A DNA stretch of 64,000 nt from contig JAJEDI010000047.1 in NCBI GenBank assembly GCA_022821585.1, forward strand, positions 1 through 64,000, read 5' to 3'. This document shows, piece by piece, positions 44,500 to 52,990 of this stretch. Position 1 is the stretch's first letter; every line of letters starts with the position of its first letter. The translations under genes were made by a program, and so were the position numbers. The notes beneath the pieces were generated by a model that saw only the letters and a program-made list of their open reading frames with translations, was not told the origin of the DNA and did no database searches. This DNA comes from Caldilineaceae bacterium. Its GTDB lineage: Bacteria > Chloroflexota > Anaerolineae > Caldilineales > Caldilineaceae.

Positions 44500-45408
44500 A
44501 TGCCGGTTTTGGATGAGAAAGACTGGGCTTTCTGGCAAGAGAACGGTTATGTCGTAGTCCCCAATGCTGTACCGCAGGAAAACCTGGACGCACTCGTAAA
44601 GCAGATCTGGACCTTCCTGGAGATGGACGAAGCCGACCAGGAGACCTGGTACAGATACCAGCCCTACACACGTGAGGACCTGTGTTCTCCAATCTCGCAG
44701 GCGGGAATGGTGGAAATGTACCAGCATCAGGCACTGTGGGACAACCGCCAGTACCCGCGGCTCCATGAGGCTTTCAGCGAGATTCTGGGCACCGAGAAGC
44801 TGTGGGTATCTCTGGACCGCGCAAACATGAAGCCGCCTGACAGGGCAGACAGGCCGGAATGGGGCCACAAAGGTATGATTCACTGGGACATAGACACCAG
44901 TGCATTGCCTCTGTTGGAGGGTGACGACGTCGCTGCAACCTGGCGCCCGGATCCCACGACCCATACTGGCGTGCAGGGCGTTCTCTATTTGACGGATACC
45001 GGCCCGGACCAGGGCGGCTTTCAGTGTATTCCCGGCTTTCACAGGACGTTCTACGAATGGGTAAGAACGCAGCCGGCTGACCGCAATCCGCGCTTTCCCG
45101 ACATGGACGGCCTCGACATAGAAGTCGTAGGGGGTAAGGCTGGCGATTTTGTCATCTGGCACAAGCTGCTGGCGCACGGTAACGGCCACAACCGCTCGAC
45201 GCGGCCGCGGTTGGCCCAGTACATCACAATGGGGCCGGCCCCGGATAGGGACGAAGAGCAACGGGCAGCGCGTATTCGCTCCTGGCAGGAGTGCCGCCCT
45301 ATGGATAACTGGCCTGGAGACCTGCGCGATTGGGAGCACCGGAATCAGACGCCAGCCACGCTGACGCCGCTTGGGCGGAAGCTATTGGGCATAGACTCCT
45401 GGAACTAA
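44500..45408 (+). CDS. Phytanoyl-CoA dioxygenase family protein
   Basis: A 302-residue Fe(II)/2-oxoglutarate dioxygenase-like protein. It opens with FWQENGYVVVPNAVPQENL, the usual PhyH start. The iron facial triad can be placed as H128 and D130 (HWDID) and a distal His in LLAHGNGHNRS, with R in the same segment positioned for 2-oxoglutarate. GVQGVLYLTDTGPDQGGFQ is the conserved core strand. It would hydroxylate a small substrate in the cytoplasm. ACAAGGAGG precedes the ATG. It is the last gene of the 40.1-45.4 kb operon. Confidence 0.88.
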   Translation: MPVLDEKDWAFWQENGYVVVPNAVPQENLDALVKQIWTFLEMDEADQETWYRYQPYTREDLCSPISQAGMVEMYQHQALWDNRQYPRLHEAFSEILGTEKLWVSLDRANMKPPDRADRPEWGHKGMIHWDIDTSALPLLEGDDVAATWRPDPTTHTGVQGVLYLTDTGPDQGGFQCIPGFHRTFYEWVRTQPADRNPRFPDMDGLDIEVVGGKAGDFVIWHKLLAHGNGHNRSTRPRLAQYITMGPAPDRDEEQRAARIRSWQECRPMDNWPGDLRDWEHRNQTPATLTPLGRKLLGIDSWN

Positions 45409-45728
45409 GGTCGGGGGAAACGCCGGCAATTAAGGTTGTATCTGGGAGAGTTCATCTCCCAGAGATTGCCCAGGATTCTCATCAAACGGACACCCCGGCG
45501 GCTGAAGGGGGTTGGGCCTGGAGGCGAATCACTGCCTACCTGTGCCCAGCCACCTTACCGCCGGCTGAAATTGAACTTGGTGACGGGAATTTGTGGGCCC
45601 GTCACGTTCTTGCTTCACGCCCCACTGCACATCCACTGTGCCCAGATTGGCCTCTCTCTTTCTGTTCGTTGCAATACAGGCAGGTACCCCAAAGGCAGAC
45701 CGTCCCTTTTCTCTGACAGAGTGCTCGT
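45409..45728. other. Gap between convergent genes
   Basis: About 320 nt without a supportable gene. It contains a perfect 9-bp hairpin (TCTGGGAGA 45441-45449, TCTCCCAGA 45455-45463, 5-nt loop) just after the dioxygenase gene, which could end that transcript although no T tract follows. The rest shows no recognisable element. Confidence 0.45.
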
Positions 45729-46622
45729 CTACGCATAGGCATTGCAGGGGAGACTGGGATTCGGCCAAGGCGTCAGTGCCAAGGGACGGTTGCTTCTGTC
45801 GGCCAGGTTCTGGAACACGGCTCCTGTGTCCCGATTCTGGGGTACAAAGGTGGCAAGGTAGAGATCGCCGCAGGAGCTCAGGCTGATGTTGGTAAAGACG
45901 GAATAGGCCACCGGCCCATAGATGCCGTGTGTGTAGAAGTGGCTGCGCAGGCGGCTATTGTCGTCCTCGACACGTCGGCGGCTGGCGGCCCATAGCATCT
46001 GGAAATCGGGATAGGCCGTCAGTGTGGCAAAGAGATTTCGGAATCGGTTCGTATGGCGATACCGCAGAGTCATGACCCGCCACTGACGCATGTTGGCAAG
46101 AGCAATGGCATGCCAGCCGCTACCCAACACACGGCGAATCGGCGCATCCGGTGCAAGCAAGAGTGAGAGGATATTGACGTTACCGGCAGAGCATCTTGCC
46201 GCGTTGAACTGTGACCAATTGAGCTTGTGAAAGTCGAGGACGGCGCGATTGGCGCCGACCAGATCGCCGAACGAATCCATGAGAAAAGCGGGTGTACAAA
46301 GCGTGCCGAGTGTTGTCCAGACTTGAGCGAAGACTTCCTTGTGATTGAGATCGGCGCGCACGATCGCGTCGTCCGTAATTTCGCTGGCCATGGAGAAGAA
46401 TTCGCGGCGTTCCATCGACGTAAGTCTGAAGGCCCGCGCCAGATCCTGAAGCGTTCCTCTGTCCAGCCGCACCTGGCTGCCTCTCTCGATCTTGCCCACG
46501 ATTCTTGTCGTCAGCCCGGTCTCCTCTGCCAGCCTCTCCTGGCTCCAGCTGTTGCCGCTTTTGAAATCGATCTGCTCCCTTCGCAAGACGGCAACGACTT
46601 TGCCGAACATTTTCCGTTCCAC
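45729..46622 (-). CDS. XRE family transcriptional regulator
   Basis: A 297-residue regulator. An N-terminal HTH (WSQERLAEETGLTTRIVGKI then ERGSQVRLDRGTLQDLARAF) is followed by a roughly 200-residue ligand-sensing region. The segments FLMDSFGDLVGANRAVLDFH, RRVLGSGWHAIALANMRQW and RFRNLFATLTAYPDFQMLW recall the PAS-like/MmyB-type effector domains of XRE regulators. GTG at 46622 has GGAGG at 5 nt, preferred over the ATG four codons later. It is convergent with the catabolic operon and the only DNA-binding regulator in the window, so it may control that operon, but there is no direct evidence. Confidence 0.82.
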   Translation of the reverse strand: MERKMFGKVVAVLRREQIDFKSGNSWSQERLAEETGLTTRIVGKIERGSQVRLDRGTLQDLARAFRLTSMERREFFSMASEITDDAIVRADLNHKEVFAQVWTTLGTLCTPAFLMDSFGDLVGANRAVLDFHKLNWSQFNAARCSAGNVNILSLLLAPDAPIRRVLGSGWHAIALANMRQWRVMTLRYRHTNRFRNLFATLTAYPDFQMLWAASRRRVEDDNSRLRSHFYTHGIYGPVAYSVFTNISLSSCGDLYLATFVPQNRDTGAVFQNLADRSNRPLALTPWPNPSLPCNAYA

Positions 46623-46893
46623 AGCTTCCTCCGCTGTCTACTGCCAGACACGTCGCTGTGTTCTGGCGTCACAATCTACTAAAGATTGTATCACCTCAAA
46701 CGGCTTCTTCAAGTGAGCAATCTCCCAAATTAGAACCCTTGATCTCCCGAAATCGGTACATTCAAGAGGGACAGATGCAGTCTACGAAGGTTACACTGTT
46801 TTGAAAGCAGTTTCGACAGTTCTGTTTCGCTGTATGAGAGACACTCGGTGGCATTTCAGTTCCGTGACAGTCAGTCAGGAAGGGTTGTGATAC

Positions 46894-47640
46894 ATGGTTA
46901 GGCAACTCCTGATCGTTGGGATCACGCTGGTTCTCACGGCCTGTGTGCCAATTCCTGAAGAGCCGCCGGCAGCATCGAAACAGGCAGGGCCATGTGTCTC
47001 AAATTATCGAGCGCTGTTGATCGGAGAGACGGTTGAAACCGAGCCGTCTGCCGATTTGCCTGGCTACATTGATATCGTAGGCGTGGAATCCAGGTTGCGC
47101 GACCAGGTCCTGACCGTCGTCATTAATCTCAGAGATATTCCTGAAAGGCTAACCTTCCACAGAGACGGTGTGAAAATCAGCCAAGTAGAATATTCTTGGA
47201 TGGTTTCGGTTTCCGAGAGTGGACATATTGAGCCTTGGGCAGATGAAGTTGAAAAGTTTACGCGGTTCAAACACAGTCTGATGACCGCCCACGTGGCGGA
47301 CTGAGTCGATCCCTTGTTACTGAAATCCGATGCCATTGTGAGCTTGGCGAGTTCAAACGTATTTTTGCTAGAGCGATATGAAGACAGCGAGGGGGAATAC
47401 GACTGGCACGCTAAGTCTATTTGGAAGGCAAGGACCGATGTCTCACATGAAAGAGACACGCTGACAATGACAGGATATGTCCCGGGCTTAACGAGCAGTT
47501 CATTGATCGTAATCGAGACTTATGACTACTTTGACGGTCAGGACAGAATTCATTGCGATACGGCAAAGGTTGTGGCACGGCAGAAAAACGTGAGTGAGCT
47601 TGAAACTGCGTCTGCGCAACCGGCTTCTGCCAGAGCATAG
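46894..47640 (+). pseudogene. Lipoprotein gene split by an in-frame stop
   Basis: The first part (46894-47304) encodes a 136-residue lipoprotein with signal peptide QLLIVGITLVLTACVPIPEE (lipobox LTAC). It stops at TGA 47302-47304. The same frame continues at once with coding-quality sequence (DPLLLKSDAIVSLASSNVFL, then ETYDYFDGQDRIHCDT) to TAG 47638-47640, with only a TTG and no ribosome binding site to restart. The simplest reading is one lipoprotein of about 248 residues interrupted by a single stop. I do not recognise the family. The N-terminal half may still be made and anchored. Confidence 0.55.
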
Positions 47641-47982
47641 TTGAACGACCTTGCGACAATACTGGCGAGAATGGATGGATCTGAGAGTCCGGAAGAGTAC
47701 GTTGCCTTCCTGCGCGAGTTTTCGGACTGTTTTCTGAGCAACTTGACGGCGAGAGAGAGGGTAGAGGGACTGGGCGACAGTCGTAGCAGGTTTGTCATTA
47801 CACCTGCCCAGTTAACGGCCGCAACACTGTTTCAAGCGGGAATATTTGCGGTCGTGGGACAGTCCGAAAACGAGCGGGGCGTTGAGCGGGACGACGCCTC
47901 TCCTCGATCAGTGAATATGCTTGAACTACTGGAAGGAGCTGTGACAACTTGCAGTGGCAGCAGTTCAGGTTCTGAGGATTAG
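47641..47982 (+). CDS. Small hypothetical protein
   Basis: Up to 113 residues from TTG 47641, or 103 from ATG 47671 (MDGSESPEEYVAFLREFSDC). It is acidic, with one mildly hydrophobic helix (LTAATLFQAGIFAVVG) and a Ser/Gly-rich tail. It begins directly after the preceding stop in the same frame, so it could even be a detached tail of the broken lipoprotein gene. I recognise no family and there is no convincing ribosome binding site. Confidence 0.35.
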   Translation: MNDLATILARMDGSESPEEYVAFLREFSDCFLSNLTARERVEGLGDSRSRFVITPAQLTAATLFQAGIFAVVGQSENERGVERDDASPRSVNMLELLEGAVTTCSGSSSGSED

Positions 47983-48217
47983 TTATCATTAGCCCCAGTG
48001 GTCAGGCGTCTCAATTGTATAGCGTCCTGTTGGGCTGGCCGCCAGTCGCCAGCATTCAATCCCCTCTCCCGTACAGGCCCCTTGGATCATCCCCGGTTTT
48101 TGAAGGCCCAGTTGCCCTGGAGTAAAATATACATTGCCTTGCGGATGCCCTGAGCATCTCAACGGGCGTTGGTCCAGCTTCCCTCCTATCGCAAGAAAGT
48201 ACGACAGCCACGGAATC

Positions 48218-49744
48218 GTGCATTTCACGTTGCACTCAGCGGCCGCAGAAATACTGGCGGCCGTCCCAACTCACTCGCGGGCTTCTCTAACTGGCTTCCT
48301 GAGCGCGAGGGCAGGCTATCAGCGCTATCTGTGTGTCCTGATACTGCTGGGAATCGGTCTGCGCCTGGTTATGCTGGACCGCTTTCGATTTCACCAGGAT
48401 GAAGCGCTCTACAGTTATTGGGCGCTGTGCTTTCTTCACGACGATCCCCAGTTTCTGGAGCAGTGGATCGACAAACCGCCGCTGTTCATTTGGCTGCTTG
48501 CTTACTGGTTCCAGGCTTTTGGCGCGACTGAAGCCAGCGCACGGCTTCTGAATATCGGCATCAGCATTCTCACGATCCCAGTCGTCGCAGCTATAGCAAG
48601 ACGAGCTTGGTCGCCGGTTGCCGGCTTGGTGGCAGCGACCGTGTTTGCCCTGAATCCGTTTGCAATCAGCTATAGCCCGACGGGGTTCACCGATCCCTTG
48701 ATGGTGCTGGCCGGCGTCTGTTCGCTCTTCGCCGCACAGAGTTCGCGACCCTTACTGGCTGGACTTTGCCTGGGCGCAGCGGTAATGACCAAACAGCAGG
48801 GGGTCTTTTTTGTGCCGTTGACGCTGGCAGTCCTGATAGCAGGAAACCCGAAGGCCAAGGCGATCGCGACAGCGGGCTTGCGCCTCGCCGGCGGGGTGGC
48901 CCTAGCGGTTTTGCCGATACTGTATTGGGACAGCCTGCGTTGGGCCGTGGCGCCTTCGCCCTGGGACCTGGGCGTGCGCAACTATAGTGCGATTGAGCTG
49001 CTCTCGATGGAGGAGTGGCCGGGCCGCATGGTGCACATCGCCGACCTGCTCTGGTATCTGACTGCCAGTAATATCGTCTGGATAGTTCTGACGGCTGCCA
49101 CTGCGCTGGCGGTAGCTAACGTGCCGCGGAAAGAATTGGCGCTGTTGAATCGAAGTTCAGTTCTGGTGGTCCTTCTGTGCGGATGGACCGGCTTGTTCTT
49201 GGGTATCCATACTGTTTTCAGTCTTCCGGTCTGGGACCGTTACTTCCTGCCGATTGCGCCGGTCTTCGCCGTCCTTTGCGGATGGCTCGGAGCGAGGATA
49301 CTGGCGTCCGCTTCCAGCTTGTGGGGACCAACTGTTGTCGGGCTTTGGCTAGTGCTCTTGCTGCCTGGCGGCGTGCAGGCGGCCCGAGGTGAATTCCCAA
49401 TAGGCGGCGATCACGGTGCTTACGACGGCCTGCGGGAGGCAACGGCCTGGCTGGATAACAACAGCCCACCGGGGGCCGTTCTGTATCACCAGGGACTGAG
49501 CTGGCATTTTCAGTTCTATTTTTACGAGAATCCCAGGGATTACACAGTGCGTTGGGTTGCCAGCCCGGTCGCGCTGGCGGACGATGCTGCGAAGAGACCG
49601 CGGAGCGCCCGGTTTGTAATTGCGCCTGGCTGGCAGCCGCTGAGGAACTTCGATCCCCAACTAGCTGTTCGCGAGTTGAAGCTGGTGCAACGGGCCAAGG
49701 AAGGGAATTTCACTGTTTACGAACTCATGCCGCGCCGACGTTGA
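48218..49744 (+). CDS. Glycosyltransferase family 39-type membrane protein
   Basis: About 509 residues with roughly ten membrane helices. The first loop carries the GT-C/GT39 acidic signature FRFHQDEALYSYWALCFL, then WIDKPPLFIWLLAYWFQAFG and ALNPFAISYSPTGFTDPLM, which are typical of dolichyl/undecaprenyl-phosphate-mannose glycosyltransferases (ArnT/PMT relatives). A short soluble C-terminal part ends NFTVYELMPRR. It would move a sugar from a lipid carrier to a cell-surface acceptor. The start is uncertain: GTG 48218 is chosen, but a TTG at 48134 is in frame. Confidence 0.82.
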   Translation: MHFTLHSAAAEILAAVPTHSRASLTGFLSARAGYQRYLCVLILLGIGLRLVMLDRFRFHQDEALYSYWALCFLHDDPQFLEQWIDKPPLFIWLLAYWFQAFGATEASARLLNIGISILTIPVVAAIARRAWSPVAGLVAATVFALNPFAISYSPTGFTDPLMVLAGVCSLFAAQSSRPLLAGLCLGAAVMTKQQGVFFVPLTLAVLIAGNPKAKAIATAGLRLAGGVALAVLPILYWDSLRWAVAPSPWDLGVRNYSAIELLSMEEWPGRMVHIADLLWYLTASNIVWIVLTAATALAVANVPRKELALLNRSSVLVVLLCGWTGLFLGIHTVFSLPVWDRYFLPIAPVFAVLCGWLGARILASASSLWGPTVVGLWLVLLLPGGVQAARGEFPIGGDHGAYDGLREATAWLDNNSPPGAVLYHQGLSWHFQFYFYENPRDYTVRWVASPVALADDAAKRPRSARFVIAPGWQPLRNFDPQLAVRELKLVQRAKEGNFTVYELMPRRR

Positions 49745-49835
49745 TTCGGTCACCGTCAACTACAGCCATATGGACAGCTGGTGGGCTTCGCAGGTGTAGG
49801 CACAATGTTACAATCCTTTTAATGGGAGAGATGAG

Positions 49836-50801
49836 ATGACAAGTGACAGAAGCCATTCCAAGTCTGGCGTCCTTTCCAGGGCGCAGGGCTGCCTGCTCGG
49901 CCAGCTGATCGGGGACTCTCTCGGCAGTCTGGTGGAGTTCCAGTCCCCGGGAGAGATACTCTTCAACTATCCCGAAGGCGTACGGGACATGGCAGACGGC
50001 GGCACTTGGAACACGATCGCCGGCCAGCCCACAGATGACTCAGAAATGGCGCTGTTGCTGGCGCGATCGCTCGTATCACAGGGGACGTTCGATAAAGGAG
50101 AAGCGGAAAAGGCCTACGTGTTTTGGCTTGAATCCAATCCATTCGACATCGGCAATACAATACTTAGCGGCTTGACCGGACGGCGTAGTCCTGACAGCCA
50201 AGCCAACGGGGCAATGATGCGGATTAGCCCGCTGGGAATATTTGGCGCCAGCTACGGATTGGAGCAGGTGGCGGAATGGGCGCGGCAGGACGCCGCCATC
50301 ACCCACATCCACCGTGTCTGCCAGGAGGCCAATGCGCTATTCGCGATGGCGATCGCATACGCGGTGCGCACTGGATGCGTTGCCGATGACCTGTATCGGG
50401 AGATCGCTGTCTGGGCGGAGGATTTGGGCGTCGACGACAGTTTGAAGGAGACGATCACTGTGGCTGCCGACTCTCCGCCGGAGAATTTCATGCGCTTCCA
50501 AGGATGGGTGCTGATCGCCTTCCGCAACGCCCTCTGGCAGTTGTTGAACGCTGCAAGTGTGGAGGAGGGAATCGTTGACACGGTAATGCAAGGGGGTGAT
50601 ACCGACACTAACGCAGCGATTTGCGGGGCGCTCCTAGGCGCCGTATATGGTCGTAAAGGAGTCCCCGACCGGTGGATCGAAACGATTCAAGGTTGCCGAC
50701 CCCAGGCAGGGAAGCCAGGCGTTTACAAACCCAGGCCCAAAGTCTTCTGGCCGGCGGATGTGCTGGAGCTGGCCGAGCAGTTGGTCACTCAAGCTGATTG
50801 A
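49836..50801 (+). CDS. ADP-ribosylglycohydrolase family protein
   Basis: A 321-residue all-helical hydrolase of the ARH/DraG/crystallin-J1 family. The two metal-binding segments are visible: QPTDDSEMALLLARSL (T-D-D) near residue 66 and GGDTDTNAAICGALLGAVYG near residue 252, with GDSLGSLVEFQSPGEI at the N-terminus. Members remove ADP-ribose from proteins or small molecules, or act on other ribosides. The ATG follows GGGAGAGATGAG. It is 44 nt upstream of the DUF1907 gene, which in turn overlaps an enolase-superfamily gene, so here the enzyme may serve catabolism. Confidence 0.88.
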   Translation: MTSDRSHSKSGVLSRAQGCLLGQLIGDSLGSLVEFQSPGEILFNYPEGVRDMADGGTWNTIAGQPTDDSEMALLLARSLVSQGTFDKGEAEKAYVFWLESNPFDIGNTILSGLTGRRSPDSQANGAMMRISPLGIFGASYGLEQVAEWARQDAAITHIHRVCQEANALFAMAIAYAVRTGCVADDLYREIAVWAEDLGVDDSLKETITVAADSPPENFMRFQGWVLIAFRNALWQLLNAASVEEGIVDTVMQGGDTDTNAAICGALLGAVYGRKGVPDRWIETIQGCRPQAGKPGVYKPRPKVFWPADVLELAEQLVTQAD

Positions 50802-50845
50802 CTGCTGACGGAATCGAGACCTGAAGACAAAGAGGATGGGCAAAC

Positions 50846-51853
50846 ATGATTGACGAGATGAAACGAGCGTCGCTTTGGTTACCTTCTCTGGAGGAATTGG
50901 GGCAGTTCGTTCGGGAAGGTCTGCAGGCAAATTACGCCTATGTCGATGTTGAAGTGGTCGATTGTCCTGACCTGCGTGCGCTAGGATGCGCAAGTCCCGG
51001 CCTGAACGGGTCCACTGTTCTGTTGGAGGTGGGCGGGGAACCGTACGCCCACAATCCCAGATTCCGCCACGTCACCTTCGACATGGCGGAGATGGCGAGC
51101 GACTGCGGCCAGGCCGAGGGCAGCATCTTTGGCGCGGGCATGGCCTTTCCGGGCGTGTTGGACGGACACGGTGGAGAGGTGATCGCCACATTGCAGGCGG
51201 GTGGAGTCAACATGTCCAAGGTGGCCCGCGTTGGACCGCAGCAAGAGTGTATTGTTGAGCCCTATGCGTCATCGCGCCACAGCGGACTGTCCAATCTTTT
51301 CTTGTCGGAGGGCCGGCCGGGACCTGTGCTCAAGGTCAGCGTGGAAAGGCGAATCGGCCGCGAGCGCTCGCTCACACAGGCGTTGCGCAAGAGTCTGCAA
51401 GCCCATCCGGATGTTGGCGGGGAGGGCGCGCCTCCCGGCGCCCGGCAGGTGGGGATGGGCGGCGTCTTTGTCATCGAGGCCGGTCAGGTACGCTCGCATA
51501 TCATGCCGGATTACGAATGCATCGCCCACCGGTATTATGACACTGAGGCCGAGGAAGTCGTTGCCGATTTTCTCCAGTTCTACGAGCACATGGGGCCTGA
51601 CCTGCTCTGTTTCGCCGTTTTCTGGACGGGAGACCCCACCGGAGGGCGCCTGCACCTGCGTGAATCTGGGGAACATACGCACTTTTTCCACATGGGTGAC
51701 CTGAATCAGGCCGGCCACTATCACTATGATGTCAGCCCCGATACCATTCGTTATACGGGATACTTCAATGTTGCGGCGGAACTGGTACGCATCGGCGACA
51801 TTTATGCGAAACTCGAACGGCAGTCAAAACACACCGACGAGGAGCGGAAATGA
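50846..51853 (+). CDS. DUF1907 domain protein (C11orf54/PTD012-like)
   Basis: A 335-residue protein related to the human C11orf54 (PTD012) ester-hydrolase-like family. The family's zinc-site signature is clear near residues 275-295: HLRESGEHTHFFHMGD and, shortly after, AGHYHYD. Other landmarks are LRALGCASPGLNGST, GMAFPGVLDGHGGEVIATL and GGVFVIEAGQVRSHIMPDY. The human protein binds Zn and shows weak esterase activity; the bacterial role is not known. Its stop overlaps the next start by 4 nt (ATGA), so it is translationally coupled to the enolase-superfamily gene. Confidence 0.83.
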   Translation: MIDEMKRASLWLPSLEELGQFVREGLQANYAYVDVEVVDCPDLRALGCASPGLNGSTVLLEVGGEPYAHNPRFRHVTFDMAEMASDCGQAEGSIFGAGMAFPGVLDGHGGEVIATLQAGGVNMSKVARVGPQQECIVEPYASSRHSGLSNLFLSEGRPGPVLKVSVERRIGRERSLTQALRKSLQAHPDVGGEGAPPGARQVGMGGVFVIEAGQVRSHIMPDYECIAHRYYDTEAEEVVADFLQFYEHMGPDLLCFAVFWTGDPTGGRLHLRESGEHTHFFHMGDLNQAGHYHYDVSPDTIRYTGYFNVAAELVRIGDIYAKLERQSKHTDEERK

Positions 51854-52962
51854 AGATCACAGAGGTAAGAGCGACGGGTCTGCGCGGCGCGACGCCGGAG
51901 GGCGGCTGGAGCGAGGAGTTGAAAGAGGAAGACTGCGTCCACACGCTTGTTTTTGTCGAGACGGATGAAGGCGTCACCGGTTACGGTTCCGTCTTCACCA
52001 ACGACGGACTCGTGCTGGCCGCGTTGGAGGTGTTGCGCCCGCTCCTGATCGGTCAATCCGCGATCGAGCCGGAAAGAGTTAGTGAGTGGCTGCACCAGAA
52101 CACCTTTTGGATGGGACGGGGCGGCACCGTCACGCACACGATCAGCGGCATTGACATTGCGATGTGGGACATTCTGGGCAAGGTCACCGGACAACCGGTC
52201 GGCCGCTTGCTAGGCGGGCGCTACCGGGAACGGGTCCGTCCCTATGCCTCTCTGCTGATGGACCAGCCGGCCCCGCTGCGCGACGAACTGCAGATGTGGA
52301 AGGAGCAGGGGTTCCGCGCATTCAAGATGGGGTGGGGGCCTTTCGGTCGTGTTAGTGACGAGCTGGATGAGGAGATCGTGGCCACCGCCCGCGAGGTTGT
52401 CGGGGACGACAACCAGTTGATGGTGGACGCCGGCGGCAGCGACGCTCACTGGCAGGGCCGCTATACGTGGGCGTTGCGTTGTGCCGGGATGCTGGCCGAC
52501 TACGGCGTGGACTGGTTTGAGGAGCCGCTGCGCCCCGATGACCTGGAAGACTTTATCCATCTGCGCCGTAACACGACGGTCCCCATAACCGGCGGCGAGG
52601 TCCTGACGCGGCGCCAGTCCTTCATTCCCTTTCTACAGCAGGGCGCCTTCGACATCGTCCAACCGGATGTCGCCAAGGTTGGCGGCATCAGCGAGGAACG
52701 CCGAATCGGTTGGATGGCGCAAGAGAACGGTGTACGCATGATCCCTCACGGTTGGAACACGGCTCTGGGACTGGCGGCCGACCTGCAGCTGGCTTCGGCC
52801 CTCGCCGATACCGACCTGGTGGAGTATAAGACCGGTTCGCCCTATATCGATGAGATCGTAGCCGGCGGCTGGCAACTGGACGAGGAAGGTATGTTGCCGA
52901 TTCCCGACGGGCCGGGCCTGGGAATCGAGTTGGATATGGACGCGGTGGCGCGCTACTCCTGA
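51850..52962 (+). CDS. Mandelate racemase/muconate lactonizing enzyme family protein
   Basis: A 370-residue enolase-superfamily enzyme. It has lysine on strand 2 (FRAFKMGWGP), metal ligands D (LMVDAGG), E (WFEEPLRPDD) and E (ITGGEVLTRR), and the end motif MIPHGWNTALG, where the histidine acid/base lies. GIDIAMWDILGKVTGQPVGR is the conserved capping region. It would process a sugar acid. It is the last gene of the three-gene operon with ADP-ribosylglycohydrolase and DUF1907, and converges on the flippase-like gene. Confidence 0.9.
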   Translation: MKITEVRATGLRGATPEGGWSEELKEEDCVHTLVFVETDEGVTGYGSVFTNDGLVLAALEVLRPLLIGQSAIEPERVSEWLHQNTFWMGRGGTVTHTISGIDIAMWDILGKVTGQPVGRLLGGRYRERVRPYASLLMDQPAPLRDELQMWKEQGFRAFKMGWGPFGRVSDELDEEIVATAREVVGDDNQLMVDAGGSDAHWQGRYTWALRCAGMLADYGVDWFEEPLRPDDLEDFIHLRRNTTVPITGGEVLTRRQSFIPFLQQGAFDIVQPDVAKVGGISEERRIGWMAQENGVRMIPHGWNTALGLAADLQLASALADTDLVEYKTGSPYIDEIVAGGWQLDEEGMLPIPDGPGLGIELDMDAVARYS

Positions 52963-52990
52963 TCGAAGTCGCCTTCAAGCAACTGCCGTT

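Noticed and set aside
47989..48228. A minus-strand frame with protein-like end (GNVYFTPGQLGLQKPG)
   Set aside because: It overlaps the glycosyltransferase 5' region, lacks a start site and matches no family I know. It could be a gene remnant but is not supportable.
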